A stretch of 27,500 nucleotides of DNA from Conus ventricosus (GCA_018398815.1 CM031595.1:139533179-139560678); one strand, 5' to 3'. Positions 11,088 to 22,355 are shown, counted from the first letter of the stretch. The notes: generated by a model from the letters alone, not told the origin. Translations and numbers: made by a program.

Positions 11088-14000
11088 TAAAAAAGGACAT
11101 TTGTATCATAAACCGTTCAGAACATTACTTCACCAAATTTCTGCCTGGACCTGACTTTCAGGCTGGGGGATGGATACAAAGTTACTTTAAATTTATATGG
11201 ACACATTATGGATGTACGATACAGCTGTCACAGTAAAATATTACAGTGGTATAATCTTTTCAAAATATAGTGTTCATAGATATTGTATTCACATACATGA
11301 TCACATGTGTACACATGAATAACATTTGCATACAAAAATAATGTTTGTATATATGATTAGATAGTAAATCAACATACAGTTGTTGTTTTTTCAGCTGTAT
11401 TTTCATTACCATTAAAGACAGGTAAAAAAATAAATAGATTTCATATTAAATGCTGCGCAATTCATCAAGAGCAGTGAACTACTATCATTTTCTGAGCTTC
11501 TCTCAACAGAACTACCTTATCTGCTGCCAACCCCCTAATGGACTTCTTGACCTTGAATGATGCACTAGACATTTTGAAATGAAAAAAATTTAAAGAAAAA
11601 AAAGAAAGGATACCTTGTAAAGTTTTAGTTACCGTTAACTGAAAATTGATGTGTACATGTCATTCAGACTAGAATGGCGTCTGGAAAAAATACTGCTTTC
11701 CCAGAAAATCTTTTTCTTCCATAACTCCATGGGGAGTCATCATGAGTCACACTGTTGAAAACGATTAGGAAATTTCAAAGAAAAAAAGTTGTCCACTTTC
11801 TAGCTACATAAATGCATTCAAAATATATTTCATCTGTCTCAAATTTATAATTTCATACTCTGAATCATACTACAAATATCACTAGTGAGTATTTGAATTA
11901 CTATTCAATAGAAAAACATGACATTTCCTTAAAAAGAATGGTGTTTTTCCATGCTTATATCAACCTATGATTGTCATCATGGTACTTCACATGAATAATA
12001 CAGTCACTGTATTGTATGTGTACAACCTGACTTTAACAAAAGTTTCGAGACAACCTTGTTTGTTTGTATATTTAAACACACTTTGTCGAACCTTCAAACT
12101 GTCTTGGCATATGGAATGGTCACATTCATAAGTGAATTCATACACTTGCCTTCATGCACAAACACATACACACAAATAGCTGTTTGTCAACCATAACATA
12201 AAATACACTTCAGAACCAGCAGTAGATATAAATCATACGGTCATTTTTTGTTCACAAATTAGACATAAAATAGAACACACTGTAAAGCAACTGTCACACT
12301 TTATCTACAGAGAAGTCCAGTTAACAAGAGTTTTAACAGTATAAAAACCTGATCTGTATGAGGAAATTTTGCATTCTTGTCCAAACACTTTCTTTTTCTT
12401 TTTTCAGGATTTTCACTGAAATGTGATCAAAATGCATTTGTTCAACAACATTCCTAGACTGAAATTACTAGAAATATCATGCACTATTGAAGAAACACTT
12501 TTTATTATTCTATCCAGTGATGTATTGTCTATGAACCCATGCACAAATTACTTTTAGACAGTAATTATCATGTAACAGATGGAATGGGCTGCACCTGTTA
12601 TATACCTTGGTTAACAAAACCGTTTTCAATTAATACTACATTTTTATACAATGCTTTTTATCAACTCAAACTTTCACATTACAACATGTTTTTTTCAGTC
12701 CCAGACAGGAAAACGTTCCATTGTTAACCTGTTTAACAATAAGATTAACACAAAAAGTTCAAATTTACCTACTTTTTTCATAAAACACAGTTTTCTTTTC
12801 ACTCATTTACATCAACATTTGCATGCTATTTATATTTATACGATGGCAGAGGCTTGTTGTTATTGGTTTTTTCTTTGACTGGTTCCTTTCAAAACGGGTG
12901 CTAAGACACATTCTGGGCGCTGGCTCGACAGACTACGTCATAGTTAATACAAACTATCTTATCAATCACATGAATCTATTGAACAGGAATATAAGTTATT
13001 ACAAAGAATTGGCCATTCTTGAAAGAGAAAAAAAAAAAGACAAAATCTTGCCAGTCTTGAAAGTAGTCTACAGTGGTTGTAAGTATCGTCTGCTGAATCT
13101 ACGACTATGACGTTATTACTAGCAGGTAGGAAGTTGAGCACTCTACCATCCTACAATGCAGCTCATTTACTCATTGATGAGTCGAGTTTCAATGACAGTA
13201 TTTCTGCAATTGTTTTTAGTGTTCTCTGTGAATGGAAGTAAAGATCCAGATCTGAACTTCACGTGCGCTTCTCTTTAAACTGGCTTTGTCTTATATGAGT
13301 ACAGCTACTGATATAATGCGTCAGGAGGGAGTATGCTGTAAATGTGTTGCTTTCTGAGTTTTCTCACATGTGTATATAATTTAATCAGACTGGCACGTGC
13401 ACTGAGAATTTGTATTTGTTTATCACAACTGTCAGTTTACATAAGTAAATTTCTCTAGTCCCCTGAAACTCATATTCAACAGACTCCACTGTAAGTGTCA
13501 TTTTCAAAAGGACAAAATGTCTAAGTAAATAAAATAAATCACAATCACAATGCATTTCAAAGCAAAGCTTACGTAGCACCATACTACTCTGCCAAATTAT
13601 AGTTAATTCACAGATTGCTCAAGGTCTTGTGCAAGTCCTTCTCCACTTACAAGACGCTACTTGTTCTCTTAATCCATGTCTAAAAGTTCTTCGCCATAAT
13701 GTCAGAATAAGAAGAAACAGAAATACCATTTACCACACATGGGCCAACTTCTTACAAGTCAGCATTTACTTATTGAGCAATCATCTCCATCACAGTTGAC
13801 GCAAAGAGCACTGTCAGAGTTCACGATAAGGCACATGCCTGGATGGCACACGTGGCACATGTGTAAGATATAAATAAAAAAATTGTATTAGCACTAGGGA
13901 AGGGTAAAAAAAAACCTGTGGAGACTGGCACACAATGTAGTGATTCCTCTTGTCAATGTATTCTAATAAACCATTTTTATTCATGACTTGCTGCTATGAG

Positions 14001-14540
14001 GATTCCTGTCGTATTCAAAATACAAGTCTGTATTAAACAAAAAAATCTATACAAAGATACAAATTTTGGAAGGAATAAAAGCAAAACAGATAATCTAATG
14101 ACACATTTTTCTTTCGACAACACCCTCTGTACATCTAACCTTGAAGTCCTTACTGTTCATCCATCCTAACGCATAAAAAAGTATGAAAGTTGGGATGGTG
14201 TTTGAGGAGTCATGCCAAGAATGTTGGATGAACTGATATTTGGACAAAAAACTCTGTTCAGTTACAGAGGCTTTACAATGACCCATGAGTCAAGAATACC
14301 ATGACCAGAATGGAAGACGTGCGATTAATGACGAGACACAGAAAAAAACGGGCTTTGTGAGCAGTCAGCCACATGCAAAAGCCTATAGTTCCATCCTAAC
14401 GTTGGTGGCAGATATCTCAAAACTGACTGTGAATGACGATCCCTGTTGACCTCCAAGAGACCGCATCCAGCAAAGTTTATTATCTTGCTGCATGGCTGAA
14501 AGGAGACAAAGAACACCCAGCTCTAACTGTGCATTCTAGC
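11083..14540. other. AT-rich intergenic stretch, no gene recognised
   Basis: About 3.5 kb with no supportable exon, SINE or tandem array. Isolated splice-like motifs on the minus strand near 13570 and 13650 give only fragments of a few codons. Minus-strand AATAAA motifs occur at 13976-13981 and 12501-12506 and could serve a long TEX2 3' UTR. Confidence 0.5.
13976..13981 (-). promoter_or_regulatory. Possible distal polyadenylation signal for TEX2
   Basis: A minus-strand AATAAA and the nearest exact hexamer I noticed downstream of the TEX2 stop, about 2.4 kb away. If used, the 3' UTR would include the minisatellite and two SINEs. A nearer non-canonical signal is equally possible. Confidence 0.2.
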
Positions 14541-14815
14541 CTTGTTGAGTAATATTCAACCCAGATCCTATTTGTGTATTCAGATCTGAGACTGACTATC
14601 GTTACTTAATGTTTCTCGTTGATCCACTGTTTAGACAGCTCTAATCAATGACCACATTATTCATCAATATTCAACACGAATTCTTCATTTGTGCAGACAA
14701 CTCTGATGTCTGAATACCTTCAACTGAGATCCTTCATACGTGCAGACAGCCTGCCTTGGTGACTAATTTTCATGTTATTTAACCTAGATTTTCCATTTGT
14801 ATAGACAGACTTGGC

Positions 14816-15128
14816 ACGCCTTGGCTTAAGGCTGTGTCAGACCAATTGACATAGGCCAGAACACCAAGGCTACATCAAAATGTTGTTATGCTCTGCATAG
14901 TTATGTGGGGATTGTCTTCAGTCGTGACAAGCTCCTAGCATAACATTATCAGTCTCCCAAATCCCCCGAAGTCGGAGTGTGGCTGCCCATGTGGCGGGGT
15001 AATCAAAAACGGTCACACACGTAATGTTCTCATCCCCAGCTGATGCATTTGTCCCATAGTGTTCAAATACTTCGGCTGTTCGGATGATCCCTGGAGTCTT
15101 TTAGCCAGGGTACGACAACAACAACAAC
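14816..15128 (+). mobile_element. SINE, family B, longest copy
   Basis: A 313-bp plus-strand element bounded by the exact 12-bp duplication gacagacttggc (14804-14815 and 15129-15140). Order: a head of uncertain origin with short inverted repeats around CCTTGG, the CCCCCGAAG motif at 14963, the central block (GGAGTGTGGCTGCC, GGCGGGGTAA, ACGGTCACACAC), the 3' part also found at 3462-3625, and a (CAA)n-type tail. I see no clear A and B boxes in the head, so it may be truncated or use a different promoter. Confidence 0.88.
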
Positions 15129-15204
15129 GACAGACTTGGCGACAAAATACCCTGTTTGACAGTTTTCTACCCAAACCTTCACTTGCGAACACTACTTTGA
15201 TGAC

Positions 15205-15376
15205 TTTCATTTTTTTCTTTTTTTCCGGCATACACAGGCTGATACTCCTGCGGACATTCCTGCATAGACAGACAAGAATTAATCCCATCTAGCAACAAAG
15301 GGAGTGGAGTTTTGTGTGTATGACCGGTTTTTTATGCTGCCATCAAGGCAGCCATACTCTAACTTCGGGGAACTCC
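15205..15376 (-). mobile_element. 5'-truncated SINE, family A
   Basis: Homologous on the minus strand to the 3' half of the element at 9204-9604. It starts at CCCCGAAG (15370-15363), then has GAGTATGGCTGCC, CGGTCATACACAC and GTCCGCAGGAGTATCAGCC, and ends in an A-rich tail. The tRNA head is missing. A short repeat gatgac on both sides (15199-15204, 15377-15382) may be its duplication, but that motif also belongs to the surrounding minisatellite. Confidence 0.82.
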
Positions 15377-15600
15377 GATGACCGACTACCCTTGTTTAAC
15401 TAAACTTCACCCATGTCCTTCATTCGTGTACTCAGCACAGCACACAGCCTTGGTAACCGACAACCTTTGTTGAACAAAATTCCACTCAGATGATCTTCAT
15501 TTCCATAGCTCTGATGACCAACTACCCTTTTATCACACTATCCCACCCCAATCCTCTGTAATGCAGACTGTACTGATAACTTCAACTTCACAACAGGACA

Positions 15601-16410
15601 ATTCCATGAACCTTTGCTGGGAGGATGTCCTCTTGCCAAGAAAACCAATCAAGAAACTGAGAAGAAGTAATGAAAATGAAAATGCTACCTTTTAACCACT
15701 TAAAATGGAGGTAGATAAATGACAGTGCTCATAGCCAGAATATTAGCATGGGGTGTTTACAGAGGGCTAGTTGAGTATGAATCCATTCTCAGTTGCTAAC
15801 TTCATCTTTTTCCCCACGTAGCGTTAAATACAGACCAACCTGTATTTTGAATAAGACACCAATCGTGATCTGTCATTGCAATCTTAAAATCAGCAAGACT
15901 ACTAAAAGTTACTCCTTAATTTTTCATTACTTGCAAATCTGCAAACATGTCTCTTACATACGTGTTCACACAAAACACACAAACAAAGAGCAGGTTTTGG
16001 TGTTGCTCATTAAACCAACAGCACCAGCAGCATCACCTCATTAGCACAAGCAAATAAACAATGAGGGAATAAACAAAATCACACAATTCTGTGTAATGTT
16101 TGAGGAAAATAGTAACATCACATGCATATACACACACACACACACACACACACCAATAGTCACACCAAAAAAGCTTTAACACCTATCTGAAAGGAAGGTC
16201 TTCAGCTTCATCAAAGCAAATATCACGTACAAACAAGCAAATAATTCTCTATTATGATTTTGCCCTTCCCCTGTCCTAGATCTCCCCTCCCCTTCCCCTC
16301 TCCTCCTCAATCCCCTTCCCTTCATAAAAATGAAGAGAGAAAAAGATCACAAAAATGTTGCAAAAACAAATGTCCCAACAACCAAAAATGTGGACAGACT
16401 GTGAAAAGTT
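15601..16410 (-). other. Probable start of the TEX2 3' UTR
   Basis: Sequence directly downstream of the TEX2 stop codon on the minus strand. It holds a (CA)n run at 16130-16152 and a C/T-rich tract (G/A-rich in the transcript) at about 16262-16325. I see no further exon. UTR extent is inferred only from position. Confidence 0.4.
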
Positions 16411-16539
16411 TCAGTCAAGTGGCAAGGAGGGAGAGCATTCTGAAGAGGAAGCTGGAAGGTGGATGGTCTGCTCTTCTTCATCGGATGCCCGCAGGATGGG
16501 GATTATCAGATCGTCCATGTTGGGCATCACAAATACACG
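16411..16539 (-). CDS. TEX2: TEX2-like protein, terminal exon
   Basis: The last coding exon: acceptor tttgttggcag, 42 codons in phase 0, stop TGA at 16413-16411. It opens with RVFVMPNMDDLIIPI, matching the conserved end of the SMP domain in animal TEX2 proteins (KVFVMPNMDD... in vertebrates). A short low-complexity Glu/Ser/Pro-rich tail (ASDEEEQTIHLPASSSECSP) follows. The overall ending agrees with known TEX2 proteins, which also stop soon after the SMP domain. Confidence 0.92.
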   Translation of the reverse strand, partial: RVFVMPNMDDLIIPILRASDEEEQTIHLPASSSECSPSLPLD

Positions 16540-17292
16540 CTGCCAACAAAAATACTGAATTACAGTTGATTTTCTTTTCATGTGTGCAGAAATATGAGGG
16601 GAACAGGGAACAGTGCTGGATAGGGTGGTGGAGATGTGTATGGGCGTGTACTTGTATATGTGAGAGAGTATTTTATTTGCCAGCATGCATATGATCATGT
16701 TTGTGAGTTTGCAAGCTGCCAAGGCCTCAAGAGCACAAAGTACAGCATTCTGACATTTTAAGTGTATCATTCCAAATTTAAGCATAGCACTAGCATGTGA
16801 TATCACAAGGCACACTCAACAGCGCTTGCAGTCACACTTCACCTTGCAACTGATGGCAGACTAAGAAGACAAATTTTGCTGGATATTGTATAGTTATGAC
16901 TTGACCTATAAAAAACCAAGATGGCTTACTACAAAACAAGCCAATGAGGTGGCAAAATGGCCATCACTTTTTGCAATTTTTGTTCTGCTATTTCTTCCTT
17001 TTCTTGTTGACCTTGGCCATTTTGTTTGATGAAATAAGTCAATAATAATACACACATCTTATTTCAGTTCTGTTTAAGCTGCTGCTAAGTCCTCGCAGAA
17101 TTTGTTTGTTTTTCTCTCATTTTTGTTTTTGTCGTAACACTTCATCCCAAAGTGTAGCAGCGTCACCTTGTCAATGACACAGAAACATTTTACGCCGAAA
17201 GAATAGCACTTGGCAACTCTGAATGTGCATGATGGCATGCATTATTGTGTATGTGTGAGTATTTGTATTTGAGTATACATGTAGCGCCTGTG

Positions 17293-17585
<293 letters not shown>

Positions 17586-17764
17586 TTATTTGCGTGCGCG
17601 CATGCATGCGCACTTGTGTGTTTCGTGCATTTTTTTGCATTTAAGAGCATTTATACAAATGGTCACAAAATAGCACAAAAAGAAACAAGCTGAAACAAGT
17701 TGATGCAAAACAAAATATAACATGCCACAACAAACCACAACACAGCACAACTCAGATGACTTAC

Positions 17765-17885
17765 CTGAAATTCCAACTCCAGTTTACGTTCAATCCAATC
17801 AGTGATGTGTGTGATGGTCACCACCCTCTCCCCCACCTGTGGCTTAGCCACAAGCCACAGACGTGGTGGCACACGAAATCCATAC
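17765..17885 (-). CDS. TEX2: TEX2-like protein, SMP domain exon (sixth found)
   Basis: 121 bp, one base plus 40 codons, with canonical borders (cattgcag acceptor, TTTCAG|gtaagt donor). Joined to the previous exon it gives DRLWYGFRVPPRLWL, then AKPQVGERVVTITHITDWIE and RKLELEFQ. This parallels vertebrate TEX2 DRVWYGFRKPPH and HVTDWIEKKLE nearly position by position. It encodes the last strands and helix of the SMP fold. The first bases of the exon and its acceptor belong to a local repeat that recurs in the intron. Confidence 0.95.
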
Positions 17886-18600
17886 CTGCAATGTCAGTAT
17901 CGTACCTATTGTATTGGTGGCCCATAACTAACCCTTACTGGCAAGATCAGTCTTGCATATATCGTATTGTACTGAAAGTTAAAAAAAAACAACCATACCT
18001 GCTTTCTCAGCATCAAGTAAACTGTATTGTTTTGAACTGGAGGTCCAGAAAATCTTTACAGTGGACCTCCATAGTTCCACAGACGCCAGTACTCACACAC
18101 ACACACAAAAGACTTTATATGTCTGAAACTGTTAGAAGTGTCCTATTAAATTTTCAGTTTCTTTCAGAAACACAGTTTACTCTGTATCAGAAGCAGATCT
18201 GGGCATCTATGCATCAACACAAAAAGAAATAATCACCTAAATCATTAGAACATTACACTTTTGATGATAACCACCTTGAAAGACCATACTTTAAATGAAC
18301 TTGATTGTCAGATAGAGCATAAACTCTTGAGAACTCCTTGATGAGTATGGGACCTGAATGACCCAAGTCACCTGAAGAAGGATTTAAACGATTAAGAAAA
18401 AATATCAAAGCTTATGTAAAATGTATTCCATTCCCATATTTAAGTGTCAAATGAATTATGCAGCATTAGAGGCCCACGAAACCTGTACCAGTGAGGTCAA
18501 TGTTTTATGTGATGTAATGTACTGGAGGTCCATGAAATCCACACATTCAAGATCAATCTTGAATGTATTGCTGTAATGTATCGTTTTGGAAGCCCTAACA
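17865..18600. repeat. Diverged ~55-bp repeat overlapping a TEX2 3' splice site
   Basis: Copies begin at 17865, 17916, about 17985, 18039, 18469, 18524 and 18588 (plus strand). They share GG(T/A)GG(C/T)CCA(C/T)GAAATCC, a CATACCTGC-like stretch, a short hairpin (for example GCAAGATCAGTCTTGC at 17941) and TGTATTG. The first copy covers the acceptor and the first ~20 bases of the TEX2 exon. The stretch between about 18075 and 18468 has no clear copy. Confidence 0.6.
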
Positions 18601-18836
18601 AAAAAATGAATATCTATATGGTCAGAACTAGAGTTTACCATCTGTGAAGAATAAGACTACCCTTCCTCATTTGCTGATATTTGTGTTCTTTTGTTATCAG
18701 AAGTAAAAGCTGCATTACTCTAACAGCAGTGCTAAACAGTCAACAGCAAACAAAAACAACAGCAGCAACAACAACATCTCTCAATCTCCTTGCTCCCCCA
18801 ACTTCCTCCACTCCAAATGTGCATGCATGCTCATGC

Positions 18837-18861
18837 ATGCACACACACACACATGCACGCA

Positions 18862-18949
<88 letters not shown>
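18837..18949. repeat. (CA)n-(CGCA)n-(CA)n microsatellite in a TEX2 intron
   Basis: A long CA tract with an internal block of about six GCAC/CGCA tetramers at 18855-18880. In the TEX2 transcript it reads as a UG repeat. Confidence 0.96.
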
Positions 18950-18952
<3 letters not shown>

Positions 18953-19757
18953 CAAGCTGATACACACAGAAATCTATAACCATGACTGCTAGTTAAGAAG
19001 CTGGACTAACTGAAACAAGTAAATTTCTAATCCAGTTTTAAAAGAAACCATGTAAGTCAGAGTATCGTAAAGTTACAGGCAGCTTGTTCATACTTAGGAA
19101 TGTGTTTCCATTTTGATCCTCAGAAATAATACAAAAAAAACCTTTTTCCAACAAATGTCTGGAAAAAAAAATTGTTTTGCTGACTACAGTCTGTGTGAAT
19201 ACACAAAATAAAACAACATGAAACAGACACAAACAATTCTTATAAATCAAAAAGATAAACTGCGGCCATGAATTTCAAGACCACCTATACCATGAAAGGT
19301 TTCCGTTTGATATTCGCTACTTTAGGAAAGGACAGTACAGTCAGACCAAAACACATGACGGGCAGGCATGCTGGACACGCGGATCACAACATACCTGCAC
19401 ATTTAGCTGCCTGCACACACATACAGTCACATATGTCATGCTGAAATATAATACTTATTGAGTAAGTGGTAAAAAGACACTTGTAAATCCTATTTACACG
19501 AATCAGTGTCAGTCCTCCCTTTACATTTTATCAATTAGTCACACAATGTTCTCTTTGGAAAGAAGAACATTTATTTGTGTGGTTACTAAAGATCCTCAGT
19601 TGAACACTCTGGGGCTCATCCACTATTTACAGCCTCATAAGCAAAATACTAGGTCACTCAGTGCATTCCACAGAGTGAGAGAATGGCATATATGGCCTAC
19701 TGCCCTGCAACAAAGGCTGCCACACTCAGTGTTTGGCAACAAAGAGGACCTACTCAC

Positions 19758-19952
19758 CACAACCTGTCCGAGGGTGGAGGGGGGATGTTGATGGCCAGCT
19801 TCCCCACCAAGTTCTTCACGCTGACTTGCAGCTGTAAGGGAGTGTTAGAGACGTTCTCCATGGCCCGCTTGATGTACTTGTACTCTGTAGCCTGCTGGAA
19901 GTACTTGGACGAGGTCAACTTGTCCAGGTACTTCAGCAGCTTCTTGCTGCCA
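19758..19952 (-). CDS. TEX2: TEX2-like protein, SMP domain exon (fifth found)
   Basis: 195 bp (one base, 64 codons, two bases) between a gtggcag acceptor and a TGTG|gtgagt donor. The peptide includes KKLLKYLDKLTSSKYFQQAT, then NVSNTPLQLQVSV and GKLAINIPPPPSDRLW. This matches vertebrate TEX2 (KIMRFVDKITKSKYFQKAT ... NIPPPPTDRVW). The NIPPPP(S/T)DR segment is diagnostic. GC content is visibly higher than in flanking introns. A second in-frame AG six bases inside the exon (19948-19947) could be used instead and would drop Gly-Ser. Confidence 0.96.
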
Positions 19953-20220
19953 CTGCCACAACGTAAGAAGGTCTCCGGTTTATGTTCTTGTTCACCTAAT
20001 TACCCATTATCTACGTTATATCTCTATTTATCCATTTAAATTGATATCTAGTTTATTTTTCTTCTGATTTATTTATTTGCTAATTCTTTTATTCATTAAT
20101 TCACTTTTTGCTTATTCTTTATCATCAACGTTAGTAGTACTACTAGCACCAGATTTACAAATACTGCCACCATCTCTCCATCCCATTCTCTCTCCCCCTC
20201 TCCTTTTTGTTTCTATCTTT

Positions 20221-20238
20221 AAAAAAAAAAAAAAAAAA
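20221..20238. repeat. A18 homopolymer
   Basis: Plus-strand A run inside a TEX2 intron, next to a C/T-rich tract at about 20255-20285. Confidence 0.9.
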
Positions 20239-20871
20239 TCCTTGCAAGTATCTTTCCATCCCTTCCTCCCTCCCTCCCTACCCTCAATCAATGCACACTG
20301 GTGTTCTGATGTGCGTAAACTTTCCTGCTCGGCTCAAGCGCTTCTCTGTTTTCCTGCTTGCTTATCATGTTTACCTGCTGAACTATGGTATCATGTGGGT
20401 TGCTTTTGTTTTGCCACATGTTTGTTTTATTCATTTGGCAGTCCAGAAAGACAACTTTTATTCCTAAGGTTTTAACTTCTGCCTGCAATCATTAAATTCA
20501 AAACCTACTTTCATTCCCTGTGACTAATAAATCAGCTAAATCAACATGCTCAAGATTAATATGAGTCGAAATGATATGTAAGTCATATTTAAGATGTTGA
20601 GATATGCATATTAAGAGACAGAGAAAACAAAGACCTTTCCAATGCTATATAAAGTGTTTCTGAATGTAAAAAGAAAAGAAAAGTGTCCATATGTAAAAAG
20701 ACTCTATAGTGTGACAGTAGCACAAAAGGACTTAAAAGTTGCAGTAATGTCACGTAATATCAAAGTATGGATATGAACACTGATCAATTTTTCAAATGTC
20801 TTGCAAAGATAGTATAATGTACCGATTGTTAATGAGTATAAGCAAAGACAGTAAAATGTACTGAATGTTAA

Positions 20872-21750
20872 CCCATAGAGTGCCTGTAAGCCGTCAGTAA
20901 AAATGCTCTCCCAGTGCCCATGGGCCGTCCACTGACGTCATGCATTGTTCTTGAATTTTCATTCGTTACTATTTCTATCAAAGGACTCAAATAGAGTGTG
21001 CTCAGTAAGCCTTATATGTCTGTAGTATTAAAATGATATGCAAATGAGCATGAAGGTGAGATGATGATAGTAATGGAATTGCCGACCATATTCGTCAGTT
21101 ATTGAGTCGGGCTGTGCGATCTCAGAGTGTGTTCAGCTGACTGGTTACCAGCGTCGAACGAGCTAGCCTAGTGTGTACTCTGCAATGTGTGCGAGTGGCC
21201 AGTGACGTGTTAGTCAGCAAGAGAGGGGAGTGCGGCCTGCTCGCAGCGTGACATGGGGCAGGGGGAAAGGTAGGGGAAGAGGAGGAGTGAAAGAGAGGGT
21301 TGAAGTCCAGCAAGGGGACGTGGTGGGGGGAGGGGGGGGGCATGGTCGTGGACTGACCTATCTGCATGAAGTATGAGCATCCTGATAGACTTCTAAACTG
21401 TTCTACTTTCATTTACAGGTGTAGTGTGACAATACAAACTTTATTTTCAACTTTTTTGCTTTGTGTTCATTTTTGGATGTAAAGCTGTAGTGGTAAATAC
21501 GTAGGTTTTCGATCGTGCAAAAAAACTATCCAAATCTAAATGCCAAAATATTTTTTTTATTATCAAAATTAAAACAAAAGCCCAGATTCAAAATCTCCAT
21601 TCAATCTCCTTCAAAAATTATATATATTTCATTTTTATATCTTTTGTAGTTTCTGAGCTAGAATTTTTTGTTAATTATTACCCCCAAATCATTAGATTTC
21701 CCTGGCACTGGGAAAGCCTTTGTTTGTAATATTTTCTGGCAGTGAATGGG
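20872..21750. mobile_element. Non-autonomous piggyBac-type DNA transposon
   Basis: An 879-bp element bounded by TTAA at 20868-20871 and 21751-21754, the four-base duplication specific to piggyBac-superfamily transposases. Its ends are inverted: CCCATAGAGTGCC on the left and the complement of GGCAGTGAATGGG (CCCATTCACTGCC) on the right, 10 of 13 identical and beginning CCC as in that superfamily. A second inverted pair lies further in: CTCTCCCAGTGCC near 20912 on the left and CTTTCCCAGTGCC on the opposite strand near 21705 on the right. No transposase frame is present, so it would depend on an enzyme from elsewhere. It lies wholly inside a TEX2 intron. Confidence 0.8.
21255..21340 (+). other. 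G-rich tract with quadruplex potential
   Basis: Two G-run clusters, 21255-21276 (three runs of 4-5 G) and 21313-21340 (runs of 4, 6 and 9 G, closely spaced), in the middle of the piggyBac-type element. The second fits the usual four-run G-quadruplex pattern because the nine-G run can supply two runs. The G strand is the template strand for TEX2. Confidence 0.6.
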
Positions 21751-22268
21751 TTAATGATTAAGTTCACGGCTGGCGCAGAAAGCTCATCTTGTGCCAAAAT
21801 GACCTCAGTTATTATTCTAGCAGCTCTGCTGGCCCAACTTACCTATCACTTTGTGGGAGGTGGACACATATGTTCTGTGAAGGACTGAATGCATCATTTA
21901 TAATGTGTTGTTTACACTCATTGAAGAAAAAATGTCTTACTGGTACAGAGAGATTTGTACTTTGTTTTCTAGGTTTAATATCCAACAACTGGCATAAACA
22001 AATAATGCTGCTTCCATTCATAACAAAAGACTGCCAGCTTGTACAAAGACATATTCAGGACAAAGCATGTGTAAGTTTATTCATTCATTCATTTTTTATT
22101 TTTTGCACTATCATTTAAGATACACATTTCAGTATAGCAAAACAAGATCATCTCAGATATGCAACATACAATCCTCTAAATTAGTGGCAATATTTGAAAG
22201 AGTAAACAAAATGTCACAATGACATTTTCAAATTTATAAATCTATGTTCACATGTAAGACTGACCCAC

Positions 22269-22355
22269 CTTTCCTTATCTTCAGGACACGCCTCCTCCTC
22301 TTCATCTGTGGAAGACTCAGCACTGTCTTCTTCATCAGGATCTGTCACTGGTGAC
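22269..22355 (-). CDS. TEX2: TEX2-like protein, acidic linker exon (fourth found)
   Basis: 87 bp (one base, 28 codons, two bases), acceptor gattggaatag, donor GGAAAG|gtgggt. It encodes SPVTDPDEEDSAESSTDEEE and then ACPEDKE. This corresponds to the acidic Ser/Asp/Glu insert inside the SMP region of vertebrate TEX2 (LADSDEESSSAGSSEED). Low complexity makes homology by sequence weak, but position, acidity and phase agree with both neighbours. Confidence 0.85.

Larger units (their letters stand above)
14541..15600. repeat. Degenerate ~60-bp minisatellite, interrupted by two SINEs
   Basis: About ten diverged units share a pattern of TTGATGAC or TTGGTGAC, a C/A-rich part, GTT(T/G)AAC, CCAGATCCTTCATTTGTG and AGACAG. 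Clear units start near 14541, 14590, 14640, 14700, 14752, 15131, 15190, 15372, 15446 and 15510. Unit length is roughly 50-65 bp. SINEs at 14816-15128 and 15205-15376 interrupt units, so the array predates both insertions. No frame is open across it. Confidence 0.7.

Noticed and set aside
13110..13165. tRNA-like GGTAGAGTGCTCAACTTCC on the minus strand
   Set aside because: A-box-like only; no convincing B box, tail or target-site duplication.
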